IMG/VR virus record: IMGVR_UViG_3300025616_000039
Location: 1 to 25,066 of that record
Length of the DNA: 25,066 nucleotides
Source: a virus
Strand: one strand, 5' to 3'
Part shown: in pieces, positions 15,507 to 23,479 of the stretch
Numbering within the stretch: the stretch's first letter is position 1
Layout of the letters: each line of letters begins with the position of its first letter
Notes under the pieces: model-generated
Told to the model about the DNA's origin: nothing
Seen by the model: the letters and a program-made list of their open reading frames with translations, nothing else
Database searches by the model: none
Made by a program: the position numbers and the translations under genes

Positions 15507-18500
15507 ATGGCAGTGAACGGCATGGGAATGGGTAACGCAGGGACTTCATCGGCTGGGCAGAGTTTCCTATCAACATTAATTGCTAGAATGCCGTATACAT
15601 ATAAAGTTTTACAAAATGCCATAGAAGCAAATCCAAAATATGAACTATTCAACAGTCTAACCTCTAGAAAAGAACAGCGTCTACGTCAGCAATCTATACT
15701 CCAAACGGATGAAGGCGGGGCTGGGATGATGATGCTTGATAAGCGTTATCATCAGATTATGTATGCGGATGTAGATACAGACAAGGTTAGGCGTATCATG
15801 GAATATCGCAAGATGGCTGGGTATGCCGAATTGGCAGACTGTATTGAAGAAATTGCAGATGAAGCATTAGTTAAGGATGAGCAAAGCGAAATCGTCAAAC
15901 TATTCCTCAAAGGTGATCATGATAAGGTTATTGTAAAGGCTGTACAGCAAGAATGGAATAAATTTGTAACGAATTTTGATTTAGACAATAAAGGATGGGA
16001 ATTGATACGCCAGTTCCTTGTAGAAGGTGAATTATACTTCGAAAACGTAATTTCTGAAGAAAGACCAGATTATGGCATTATTGGCATTATAAGAGTTCCT
16101 ACAGAATTGATAAATGTTGTATATGATAATCTACAGAATCAGATGATTCGTGGATATTTACTGCGTAAGCCTATAGTAAATCCAAAGAAAACCATATCCA
16201 ATCAGGCACAGGAAGAATTGATTATTCTAGACAAGAACCAGATTACTTATGTGCATTCGGGCTTATGGAACGAAGACAGGACAATCAGATTGCCCTATAT
16301 AGAGAACTCCAGAAGGGCATACAAGCAGTTGTCCTTGGTTGAGGATAGTATCATCATCTATAGATTAGTACGTGCCCCAGAACGCCTTGTGTTCAAGGTA
16401 GACGTAGGCAACATGCCAGTTCCAAAGGCCGAAGAGTACATCAAGAAGCTGATGCAACAGTATTGGTCTAGGAAGAATTTCGATAGCTCACAAGGGCGAG
16501 TTGGCAACGTATACGACCCACAGAGTATGTTAGATGCATATTGGTTCACGAAGAGAGGAAACTCTTCTGGTACGGAAGTTACCCAGCTTCCCGGTGGTTG
16601 TTTGGCGATGGACACTAAAATACCACTACTCGATGGGCGAGAGCTGACATTGACTGAAATGACAAAAGAATTCAACGAAGGAAAACAAAATTGGATATAT
16701 AGTTGCAATCCAGAGAACGGTCATATAGTTCCCGGAAAAGTGTCATGGGCTGGAGTTACGCAGAAGTCGGCCAAGGTATTGAAGATTACGATGGATAATG
16801 GCGAGTCCCTGATTTGCACACCAGACCATAAATTTCCTACAGTACTAAGGGGTAAGCAGAGGGCTGACGAGTTGGTGGTTGGGGATAGTGTACATGCATT
16901 ATATAAGCAAAACAATAAAATAAGTAAGAAAACATCTGCGTATGAACAAGTTTATCAACACGATACCAAGACATGGGAATTTACACATAGAATGGTTTCT
17001 GAAAATACGATCAACGGAACACCCGTTTATATCCATGATTCAAATAACATAAGAAATGATAGATACACAACAATACATCATATTAACTTCAATCGATTTA
17101 ATAATGAACCATCAAATTTATGCAAGATGAATTATTGGGATCATTTAAAAATGCATTCTAACAAAAAAACAGATATCATACGAGAGAATATATCCAAAGG
17201 CGTAAAACAGTCATGGGACAATATGGACCCACAGGAAAAACAAACTCGGGGAAACCATATATCCAATATCGGAAAAATTTGGAGAGAGACAGCAACACCA
17301 GAACAAAAGAAAAAATATTCAGAAAAGATGCGAATTGCGTCTAGTGATAGATTCATTAATATACCAACTCTCAGAAAACAACTTTCAAATATTTCAATAG
17401 AAACTTGGAAAGATAAAGATATACGCAAGGACAGAACAGATAAGATAACAGCTAAATGGAAAGATCCTATATACAGAAACAAGATGATATCGCATAAGGG
17501 CTTAAAATGTTCAGAAGAGGCTCTTCGCTATTTAATCGATATTATTAAACAAAACGATATAAAAACACAAGTAGCGTTAGTCAATTACTTGTCTGTACAA
17601 AATAAACAAAATATATTTAATCAACAATTACTTTCTGATAATAAAGGAATCTACTGGAAAGGTAATATAACCGAAAGCAACGTAAGATTTTTTATTAAGA
17701 AACATGGATACACTAGTTTTAAACATTTTATGGATGAAATTAGCGTGTTTAATCATAAGATAGTTTCTATTGAGTATTTGGCCGATTCTATCGAAGTAGG
17801 TACCCTGACCATCGACAAAGATGAAGAAATACACAACCATCATACATTTGCGATTGGGTGTGGGATATTTACATACAATTCGAATTTAGGACAATTAGAT
17901 GATTTAATGTATTTCGTAAAGAAACTTTACAAGTCGTTAAAAGTACCTGTAAGTCGTCTTGATCCAGCCGATCCATTCAAGGATGGAAATGAAATCACTC
18001 GCGAAGAATTACGATTTGCTCGATTCATTATTCGTATTCAGAACCAGATTGCACAGGGATTCAAACAGGCGTTCATTACGCATTTACAGTTAAGAGAAAA
18101 GGACAAGAGAGATCCAGAGAGCAAGAGTATATGGGAGAAGTTCAAGTTACGTGAACATCATATTAACGTAGTATTCAATCCACCTTCTTATTTTGCTACT
18201 ATGCGCGAACAGCAGATATTCGACTTGAAGTCTAACAATTTCCAAAAGTTGACTGGTGCGGAATTGATTTCAAATAGTTTTGCACAGAAGTACTATCTTG
18301 GATTAACTGAAGAGCAGATGGCAGAGAATCGTGAATGGTTGAGAAAGGATGCAGCACTATCTTGGGAAATTCAGAATATTGTATCTAGTGGTCCTGATTT
18401 TAGAAAGCAGATGTCAGCTATGGCAGATCTTGAGAATGTTGGTCAGGGTGCTGCTTTGCCTACTGGAGGAGCACCTGGGGGTGGTGGAAGTGCATTACCC

Positions 18501-18623
18501 AATGGTGGAGAAGCTCCTCCAGAGTTTGGTCCCGGCCCAGAAACTGGAACAGAAGGAGCTACGACACCAACTGGAGGTGGAGCAGCACCAGTACCAGCAG
18601 CATCCGCGCCACCAGCAGGATAA
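15507..18623 (+). CDS. Portal vertex protein, T4 gp20-like, split by an intein
   Basis: This 1038-residue precursor; removing the 427-residue intein (residues 365-791) leaves a 611-residue portal protein. The portal forms the DNA gate at the head vertex and a nucleation point for head assembly. The T4-family pattern includes ELADCIEEIADEALVKDE (residues 108-125), LVEGELYFENVI, and LPGG just before the intein, with SNLGQLDDLMYFVKKLYKSL just after it, which together restore a continuous conserved portal motif. A Gly/Pro/Ala-rich tail (about 60 residues) follows and exceeds T4 gp20 (524 residues). The start follows AGGAG and late-type promoter elements. Splicing is required for a functional portal. 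Confidence 0.9.
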   Translation: MAVNGMGMGNAGTSSAGQSFLSTLIARMPYTYKVLQNAIEANPKYELFNSLTSRKEQRLRQQSILQTDEGGAGMMMLDKRYHQIMYADVDTDKVRRIMEYRKMAGYAELADCIEEIADEALVKDEQSEIVKLFLKGDHDKVIVKAVQQEWNKFVTNFDLDNKGWELIRQFLVEGELYFENVISEERPDYGIIGIIRVPTELINVVYDNLQNQMIRGYLLRKPIVNPKKTISNQAQEELIILDKNQITYVHSGLWNEDRTIRLPYIENSRRAYKQLSLVEDSIIIYRLVRAPERLVFKVDVGNMPVPKAEEYIKKLMQQYWSRKNFDSSQGRVGNVYDPQSMLDAYWFTKRGNSSGTEVTQLPGGCLAMDTKIPLLDGRELTLTEMTKEFNEGKQNWIYSCNPENGHIVPGKVSWAGVTQKSAKVLKITMDNGESLICTPDHKFPTVLRGKQRADELVVGDSVHALYKQNNKISKKTSAYEQVYQHDTKTWEFTHRMVSENTINGTPVYIHDSNNIRNDRYTTIHHINFNRFNNEPSNLCKMNYWDHLKMHSNKKTDIIRENISKGVKQSWDNMDPQEKQTRGNHISNIGKIWRETATPEQKKKYSEKMRIASSDRFINIPTLRKQLSNISIETWKDKDIRKDRTDKITAKWKDPIYRNKMISHKGLKCSEEALRYLIDIIKQNDIKTQVALVNYLSVQNKQNIFNQQLLSDNKGIYWKGNITESNVRFFIKKHGYTSFKHFMDEISVFNHKIVSIEYLADSIEVGTLTIDKDEEIHNHHTFAIGCGIFTYNSNLGQLDDLMYFVKKLYKSLKVPVSRLDPADPFKDGNEITREELRFARFIIRIQNQIAQGFKQAFITHLQLREKDKRDPESKSIWEKFKLREHHINVVFNPPSYFATMREQQIFDLKSNNFQKLTGAELISNSFAQKYYLGLTEEQMAENREWLRKDAALSWEIQNIVSSGPDFRKQMSAMADLENVGQGAALPTGGAPGGGGSALPNGGEAPPEFGPGPETGTEGATTPTGGGAAPVPAASAPPAG
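16599..17879 (+). mobile_element. HNH homing-endonuclease intein in the portal gene
   Basis: This 427-codon in-frame insertion splits LPGG from SNLG in the portal. The N-terminal splicing block begins with Cys1 (CLAMDTKIPLLDG). Block B is TPDH (intein residues 74-77). The C-terminal block ends HNHHTFAIGCGIFTYN (Asn427) followed by Ser+1. The residue before Asn is Tyr rather than the usual His. The nuclease is HNH type: TTIHHINFNRFNNEPSNL (intein residues about 157-174) and DHLKMH (181-186). A Lys-rich DNA-binding part follows. The borders were set from the conserved extein motif and block residues; confidence in the borders is high. Confidence 0.92.
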
Positions 18624-18632
18624 TTAATATTG

Positions 18633-18640
18633 GATAAATA
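18633..18640 (+). promoter_or_regulatory. Late-type element GATAAATA ahead of the long fibre gene
   Basis: GATAAATATTAT, then CAGGAG and ATG 18656. The TAAATA core ends 15 bases before the start. It shares the full TAAATATTA with 10278, 15480 and the - strand element at 1963-1970. Confidence 0.5.
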
Positions 18641-18655
18641 TTATCAGGAGTCTAA

Positions 18656-21600
18656 ATGCAACAATTTATTACAAACATCTCCGAAAGAGACACATGGAAC
18701 TTTCAGTCAACGGCATATTTCAATGTCATTTGGGTAGATGGACTATCTGGTACAGATGGTGCCATATATCTCAATGGACAGAACGTTTATGGTATATTAT
18801 CGGGTAATGCTTTTCTTATAAGCGAATTACAGGGCTTATCTGGTAATTGGCAGGATACTTATTCTATTGTTCAACAGAACAGTGCAGATTGGATTTCAAC
18901 TTATACTACAGTTCAAGCTAACAGTTCCAACTGGACTAATTCATATACCAAAGTAGCATCTACTTCAGCAAATTGGGATTCCGTTTATTCTACAGTTAAA
19001 AACACTTCTGGTGATTGGGAATCGGTTTATTCTACAGTTAAAAGCACTTCTGGTGATTGGGAATCGGTTTATTCTTCGGTTAACAATACCAGCGCAAATT
19101 GGAATTCTGTTTATTCACAAGTATGTTCATTAAGTTCCGTGTGGGTAACTAATATATCCGCACTTTCTACTTACACCCAGAATCTTTCTACTGCTATACG
19201 TGACCTAAGCGGAAAGTATTTAACGATTGTTGATGCTGGATTAGAATATCAGGCAATTGGCAGTTACTTATCGGGGAATAGTGTACTAACGGATTTAAGT
19301 GATGTTACAATTGCTTCACCTGATTTGGATCAGATTTTAAAGTTCAATGGTACGGAATGGATCAATGGAAGTCAGTCAACGGTGAATGGTGGTGCTGGCA
19401 TTGATTATTTCTATTACGATTATAATTCAGATATATCTCCTTATTTAACATTAAACAAAACTCCATTTATTGGATCTGAATTGTTAGAATCTGTATCGGC
19501 TGTTAATGAAAAAGTATTATTAGATGGATATCTTACGCCACTATCTGGCATAGGTGGAACACAGATTGATGCTGGTGTATGGACATTTGATATCTGGGGA
19601 TATGTTGATGTAATGACGGACGATTCACATATTATTTGTGATTTATATACTAGAAATCTAACAGGTGGCGAAACATTCTTATTTGGGGCGTCGAGTGGAT
19701 TTTTGACTGATGCGTTAAGTCTATTCAGCACAACAACTATTCAACCCGAATTTCCAATTATACATACAGATAGATTATTAATTAAGATTTATGGTCAAAC
19801 GAATGCATTAGTCAATAGAACAATATATTTTGTTCATGGCGGCAATGCACATTATTCGCATTTCAATGCACCGCTGATAACTCGCCACAACGATTTGGCT
19901 GGATTGCAGGGTGGTGGAGCAACTGAGAGATATCATCTCAATTTAAATACGTATAATAATTTAAACAATAATTTAGATAGTATCATGTCAACGGATACTC
20001 AGGTTAGATCATTGAGTTCAGGCTGGGCGGGTACTCAGACAACCGTTAATTCAAATAGCGGAAGATGGGAAAATGCTTACACTAATTTAGTTAGTAATAG
20101 TGCGGCTTATTTACCTACTGGTGTTACTGTTTGGGATATTAGTGGTAATTTTATAGCAGATTATGGTATGAATTTAATTGCCGCAGTATCTTCTACTTCA
20201 GTGCCTATAAGCGTTAATGCTACAAATGTTACAATTAAGTTAGGCGTAGGGACATTTTATGTTGGTGATACTAACTTATTACTCAACGATAAAGTAAATT
20301 TAATAGGATCTGATAGAACTACTACTTTAATTTCCTTTATATCAACTGTACCAGATCATCCACAATATGGTTGTGTTAATCCCGGTGAAAATTCTACTAT
20401 CGCTAACTTATCTATTATAAATACCACACATAATAATACAGTTAATGAATTGAGTTTTGCAAATATAAATAAAAATAACGTAGTAGTTGAATCTTGCGAT
20501 TTTTATGGTGGTCGAGATAACTTAGCGTTAGACGGCGGAAGTATTACATTCAAAAATTGTACCTTAAATAGCCATTATGATAATTTAATAATGGGTAGTG
20601 GTACTAATACTTTTGAAAATTGTAGAATTATAACGACTCAGGGTACATTTGATTCTTTTAAACGTAATATTGTATGTTTTAGTGGTACACTTAATATATT
20701 TAATTGTGAATTTACTGCTCAGAATAATTCACTTATGTTTGAAACACATAATATAATGGGTTCAACTGGTGGAATTATCAATGCTTACAATAGTAAGTTC
20801 AGTTCAACAGGTGGTTCATCTAATTATAATTTTTATAATAATGGTAATACTGCAACATTTAATATTTGGAATAGCCATTATACTGATCCTGTATTTGGTA
20901 TAGTTAATGGTGATGGTGGAACTCACTATACATCAGATTTATCTTTAGTTGCTTCTACTTCCGGTAATTGGAATTCAACTTATACAACAGTCCAAAATAA
21001 TTCGTCAACTACTTGGCTTGGCGATAGTGCTGTCGATTCTTTAGTTCATAGTACTTCTGCTAATTGGAATAATGCGTATACTAATTTAACAACTAATAGT
21101 GCGGCGTATTTAACTGCTGTCGATATTTCTTTGATAGCTTCAACTTCCGGTAATTGGAATTCTACTTATACAACTGTTAATACAAATAGCGCAACTACTT
21201 GGCTTGGCGATTCAGCAGTTGATAGTTTAGTCCATAATACATCGGCTACTTGGAATAATGTTTCTGCATTAAGCCAATATTTGCCTTTGTCTGGTGGAAC
21301 AATTACTGGTAATCTATCTGCATTAGGAACTACTTATTTATCAGGTGATGTTGGTATTGGAACTACAACACCAAACGAAAAATTAACAGTATCTGGTAAT
21401 ATATCTGCTAGTGGAACTCTAAGTGCTTCAAATATATTTTCAACTACTTCTGTTATAACTCCAAAAGTTATTGGTGGTAATACAACTACATCTGATTTAT
21501 ATTTACAAACAACTACAAGAGCTGGGGTTGCAGGTGCAGATATGCATTTTCTTGTTGGGAATAATGGTGGAACTGAAGCAATAACAATTTTGAATAATGG

Positions 21601-22078
21601 TAATGTGGGGATTGGAACAGCGAGTCCTACAGTAGCTTTAGAAGTTAATGGTGATTTATTAGTAAATGGAGCGAATGGAAGAATTTGGGGTATCAAAGGG
21701 CTAGTAGGCACTGTTTATTTTCAATACGGTGGCGATCAGTATAATCGTATAGAAACAACAGGAGGTCAGCCAGCAGCATTTAGAGCCTATCATGGAACAA
21801 TATTCTACGGACAGGCAGGAATAGCTGCAAGAATAGGCCTATCGGATACCAATATAGGTTCTTGTTTTTATGGTGATGTTGGTATTGGAACTACAACACC
21901 AAACGAAAAATTAACAGTATCTGGTAATATATCAGCATCAGGAAATATTTCAACAAACAATATCAGCGTAAGTGGATATCAAGGATATACACATCCAAAC
22001 TCACTTAAATTAACAGATTCGGTTACTGGTGGAGTAATTGAAGTTTATTTGCGTGGCGGTATTTTGACATTAGCATAA
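18656..22078 (+). CDS. Long tail fibre protein with 14-residue repeats and beta-helix
   Basis: This 1140-residue probable trimeric fibre has GGAG 6 bases upstream. Residues 62-159 are seven 14-residue units with the pattern S-(A/G)-x-W-x3-Y-x2-V, with sparser copies near residues 465-495 and 765-870. Residues about 515-760 look like a right-handed beta-helix (short strands with stacked Asn, as in TIFENCRII-type turns), a fold common in receptor-binding and glycan-cleaving phage proteins. The C-terminus has two GIGTTTPNEKLTVSGN units, a common phage fibre motif, and no autocleavage motif is obvious. It lies after the portal and before two more adhesin-type genes. There is no signal peptide here, unlike the next two genes. 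Confidence 0.72.
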   Translation: MQQFITNISERDTWNFQSTAYFNVIWVDGLSGTDGAIYLNGQNVYGILSGNAFLISELQGLSGNWQDTYSIVQQNSADWISTYTTVQANSSNWTNSYTKVASTSANWDSVYSTVKNTSGDWESVYSTVKSTSGDWESVYSSVNNTSANWNSVYSQVCSLSSVWVTNISALSTYTQNLSTAIRDLSGKYLTIVDAGLEYQAIGSYLSGNSVLTDLSDVTIASPDLDQILKFNGTEWINGSQSTVNGGAGIDYFYYDYNSDISPYLTLNKTPFIGSELLESVSAVNEKVLLDGYLTPLSGIGGTQIDAGVWTFDIWGYVDVMTDDSHIICDLYTRNLTGGETFLFGASSGFLTDALSLFSTTTIQPEFPIIHTDRLLIKIYGQTNALVNRTIYFVHGGNAHYSHFNAPLITRHNDLAGLQGGGATERYHLNLNTYNNLNNNLDSIMSTDTQVRSLSSGWAGTQTTVNSNSGRWENAYTNLVSNSAAYLPTGVTVWDISGNFIADYGMNLIAAVSSTSVPISVNATNVTIKLGVGTFYVGDTNLLLNDKVNLIGSDRTTTLISFISTVPDHPQYGCVNPGENSTIANLSIINTTHNNTVNELSFANINKNNVVVESCDFYGGRDNLALDGGSITFKNCTLNSHYDNLIMGSGTNTFENCRIITTQGTFDSFKRNIVCFSGTLNIFNCEFTAQNNSLMFETHNIMGSTGGIINAYNSKFSSTGGSSNYNFYNNGNTATFNIWNSHYTDPVFGIVNGDGGTHYTSDLSLVASTSGNWNSTYTTVQNNSSTTWLGDSAVDSLVHSTSANWNNAYTNLTTNSAAYLTAVDISLIASTSGNWNSTYTTVNTNSATTWLGDSAVDSLVHNTSATWNNVSALSQYLPLSGGTITGNLSALGTTYLSGDVGIGTTTPNEKLTVSGNISASGTLSASNIFSTTSVITPKVIGGNTTTSDLYLQTTTRAGVAGADMHFLVGNNGGTEAITILNNGNVGIGTASPTVALEVNGDLLVNGANGRIWGIKGLVGTVYFQYGGDQYNRIETTGGQPAAFRAYHGTIFYGQAGIAARIGLSDTNIGSCFYGDVGIGTTTPNEKLTVSGNISASGNISTNNISVSGYQGYTHPNSLKLTDSVTGGVIEVYLRGGILTLA
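18839..19132 (+). repeat. Seven in-frame 42-bp (14-residue) tandem repeats
   Basis: Each unit encodes S-(A/G/S)-x-W-x3-Y-x2-V-x3. The fifth and sixth units share a 31-bp identical stretch at 19004-19034 and 19046-19076, so at least that step is a recent duplication. Confidence 0.85.
20942..21258 (+). repeat. 186-bp in-frame duplication in the long fibre
   Basis: Codons from 20942 (SLVASTSGNW) match those from 21128 (SLIASTSGNW) with a 186-base offset. Both carry TTWLGDSAVDSLVH. DNA identity is high but interrupted by mostly synonymous changes; the second copy fades at about 21258. Confidence 0.8.
21344..21405 (+). repeat. 62-bp perfect direct repeat, first copy
   Basis: Identical to 21872-21933 over 62 bases, encoding the GIGTTTPNEKLTVSGN fibre motif. 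The copies flank a unique stretch of about 466 bases (21406-21871). Confidence 0.95.
21872..21933 (+). repeat. 62-bp perfect direct repeat, second copy
   Basis: Second copy of the repeat at 21344-21405. Recombination between the copies would remove the intervening 528 bases in frame, because 528 is divisible by 3. Confidence 0.95.
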
Positions 22079-22087
22079 GAGGAATAT

Positions 22088-23479
22088 ATGAAGAAGAAAA
22101 TTTTAAGTTTAATTTTAGGTTTATTTGCGATTGGATTAAGTGCTGGCCCTTGGGAACCAGTTAATATTAATACCAATACTGGTTATTTAAATCAGACGAA
22201 TATTAGTATTCAAGGCACTGGAACATTTTCTATGGTGAATATTATTACAACCAATCAGAACGCAGTAACTATCATAGGCAACGTTCCGGGCTATATGCAA
22301 TTAAATCTCAAGAACACGAATTCAGGAGCATTTGCTTCTGGTGATTTGGTGATAACAGCCAATAACGGATCAGAGACAAATCATTATATGGACTTAGGAA
22401 TAAATGGAAGTGGTGGCGGCTTATCTCCATTTACTAACGCTAATGCTGCTTATCTGTACTCTTCTGACGACAATATGAACATTGGAGCAGTAGGGACAGG
22501 CGGATCGGTTAGGATATTTAGTGGTCAGGCAACACAAGCACAAGTAACTATATCTAGTACTGGCGTTGGAATCAGTAATAATGTTACGATTGAAAATGTA
22601 TTGAATGTAGGTGGAAGTTCTACGTTTAGGACTAATCTGAATGTGCTAGGTACTTTATCTACTTCCAACGGCATATACATGGAAAATGCCGGAATAACTA
22701 TAGTAAGCGGTAATGGCTTTGGAGAATTACAATTTATAGGCGGTGGTGCAGTGGGAATTACTGCTGATAGTGCCTTAAATATTGAAGCGGCCAATTCTCC
22801 TCTTAATATTCAGACTCGTAATACTGGCGATATAACTATAAATCCAGAACATGACGGCGGATCAACGCTTTATCTTGGAAAACTAGGTGATGAAGATAGG
22901 ACCGTGGTTAATGGAACTCTTACAGTAACAGGCACAACCAATCAGAACGCAGTAACTATCATAGGCAACGTTCCGGGCTATATGCAGTTGAACCTAAAGA
23001 ATACGAATTCAGGAGCATTTACTTCTGGTGATTTGGTTATAACTGCTAACAATGGATCAGAAACTAATCACTATATGGACTTAGGAATCAATGGAAGCGG
23101 CGGTGGCTTATCTCCATTTACTAACGCTAATGCTGCTTATCTGTACTCTTCTGACGACAATATGAACATTGGAGCGGGTTGTGCCTCTAACATCAACGCT
23201 ACAGTTAATATCTATGGCGGTCAGGCAACACAAGCTCAGATAACAGTATCTAGTACTGGCGTGGTATTTGTGGGGACTGTGACAGCTAATGGTAGTACGG
23301 TACTGACCACCAACTCCCCCATCGCGGCGAGGCAGGTGACGAACGCGCCGTGGATGCTCGCAAGCTTCATCCCGACAAACTGGACGTTCACCATTTCCAA
23401 TAACATCGCCGTTTTCAACGTGGGTTCATGCACCGGCCTTCAATTCGTATGGAGTTCCACCAATGCGTACTTGCCTTAA
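22088..23479 (+). CDS. Signal-bearing fibre/adhesin-type protein with internal duplication
   Basis: This 463-residue protein has GAGG before the start. It begins with a textbook Sec signal (MKKK, ILSLILGLFAIG, then LSA before GPWEPV). The rest is strand-rich, Asn/Gly/Thr-rich fibre sequence. A block of 81 residues occurs twice (residues about 54-134 and 283-363), matching the 242-bp DNA duplication. The C-terminal about 60 residues are in clearly GC-richer DNA than the rest, as if replaced. The C-terminal style (TANGSTVLTTNSPIAA) is that of phage fibre ends. A signal peptide on a fibre-like protein is odd for a virion part. The end overlaps the next gene by 17 bases. Confidence 0.65.
   Translation: MKKKILSLILGLFAIGLSAGPWEPVNINTNTGYLNQTNISIQGTGTFSMVNIITTNQNAVTIIGNVPGYMQLNLKNTNSGAFASGDLVITANNGSETNHYMDLGINGSGGGLSPFTNANAAYLYSSDDNMNIGAVGTGGSVRIFSGQATQAQVTISSTGVGISNNVTIENVLNVGGSSTFRTNLNVLGTLSTSNGIYMENAGITIVSGNGFGELQFIGGGAVGITADSALNIEAANSPLNIQTRNTGDITINPEHDGGSTLYLGKLGDEDRTVVNGTLTVTGTTNQNAVTIIGNVPGYMQLNLKNTNSGAFTSGDLVITANNGSETNHYMDLGINGSGGGLSPFTNANAAYLYSSDDNMNIGAGCASNINATVNIYGGQATQAQITVSSTGVVFVGTVTANGSTVLTTNSPIAARQVTNAPWMLASFIPTNWTFTISNNIAVFNVGSCTGLQFVWSSTNAYLP
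22247..22488 (+). repeat. 242-bp internal duplication, copy 1
   Basis: Matches 22934-23175 at a constant 687-base offset with no indels. By hand I count 18 substitutions, all within 22300-22417, of which 17 are synonymous; the outer 53 and 71 bases are identical. Confidence 0.92.
22934..23175 (+). repeat. 242-bp internal duplication, copy 2
   Basis: Second copy of 22247-22488. The single amino-acid change is Ala to Thr (GCT to ACT) in the SGAF-x-SGD segment. Confidence 0.92.

Noticed and set aside
18349-18627. 92-codon frame inside the portal 3' end
   Set aside because: It is an out-of-frame reading of the Gly/Pro-rich portal tail with low-complexity Leu/Gln/His composition.
22247-23175. 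CRISPR-like repeats among the fibre repeats
   Set aside because: All repeats are in frame, encode conserved protein segments and lack regular spacers.
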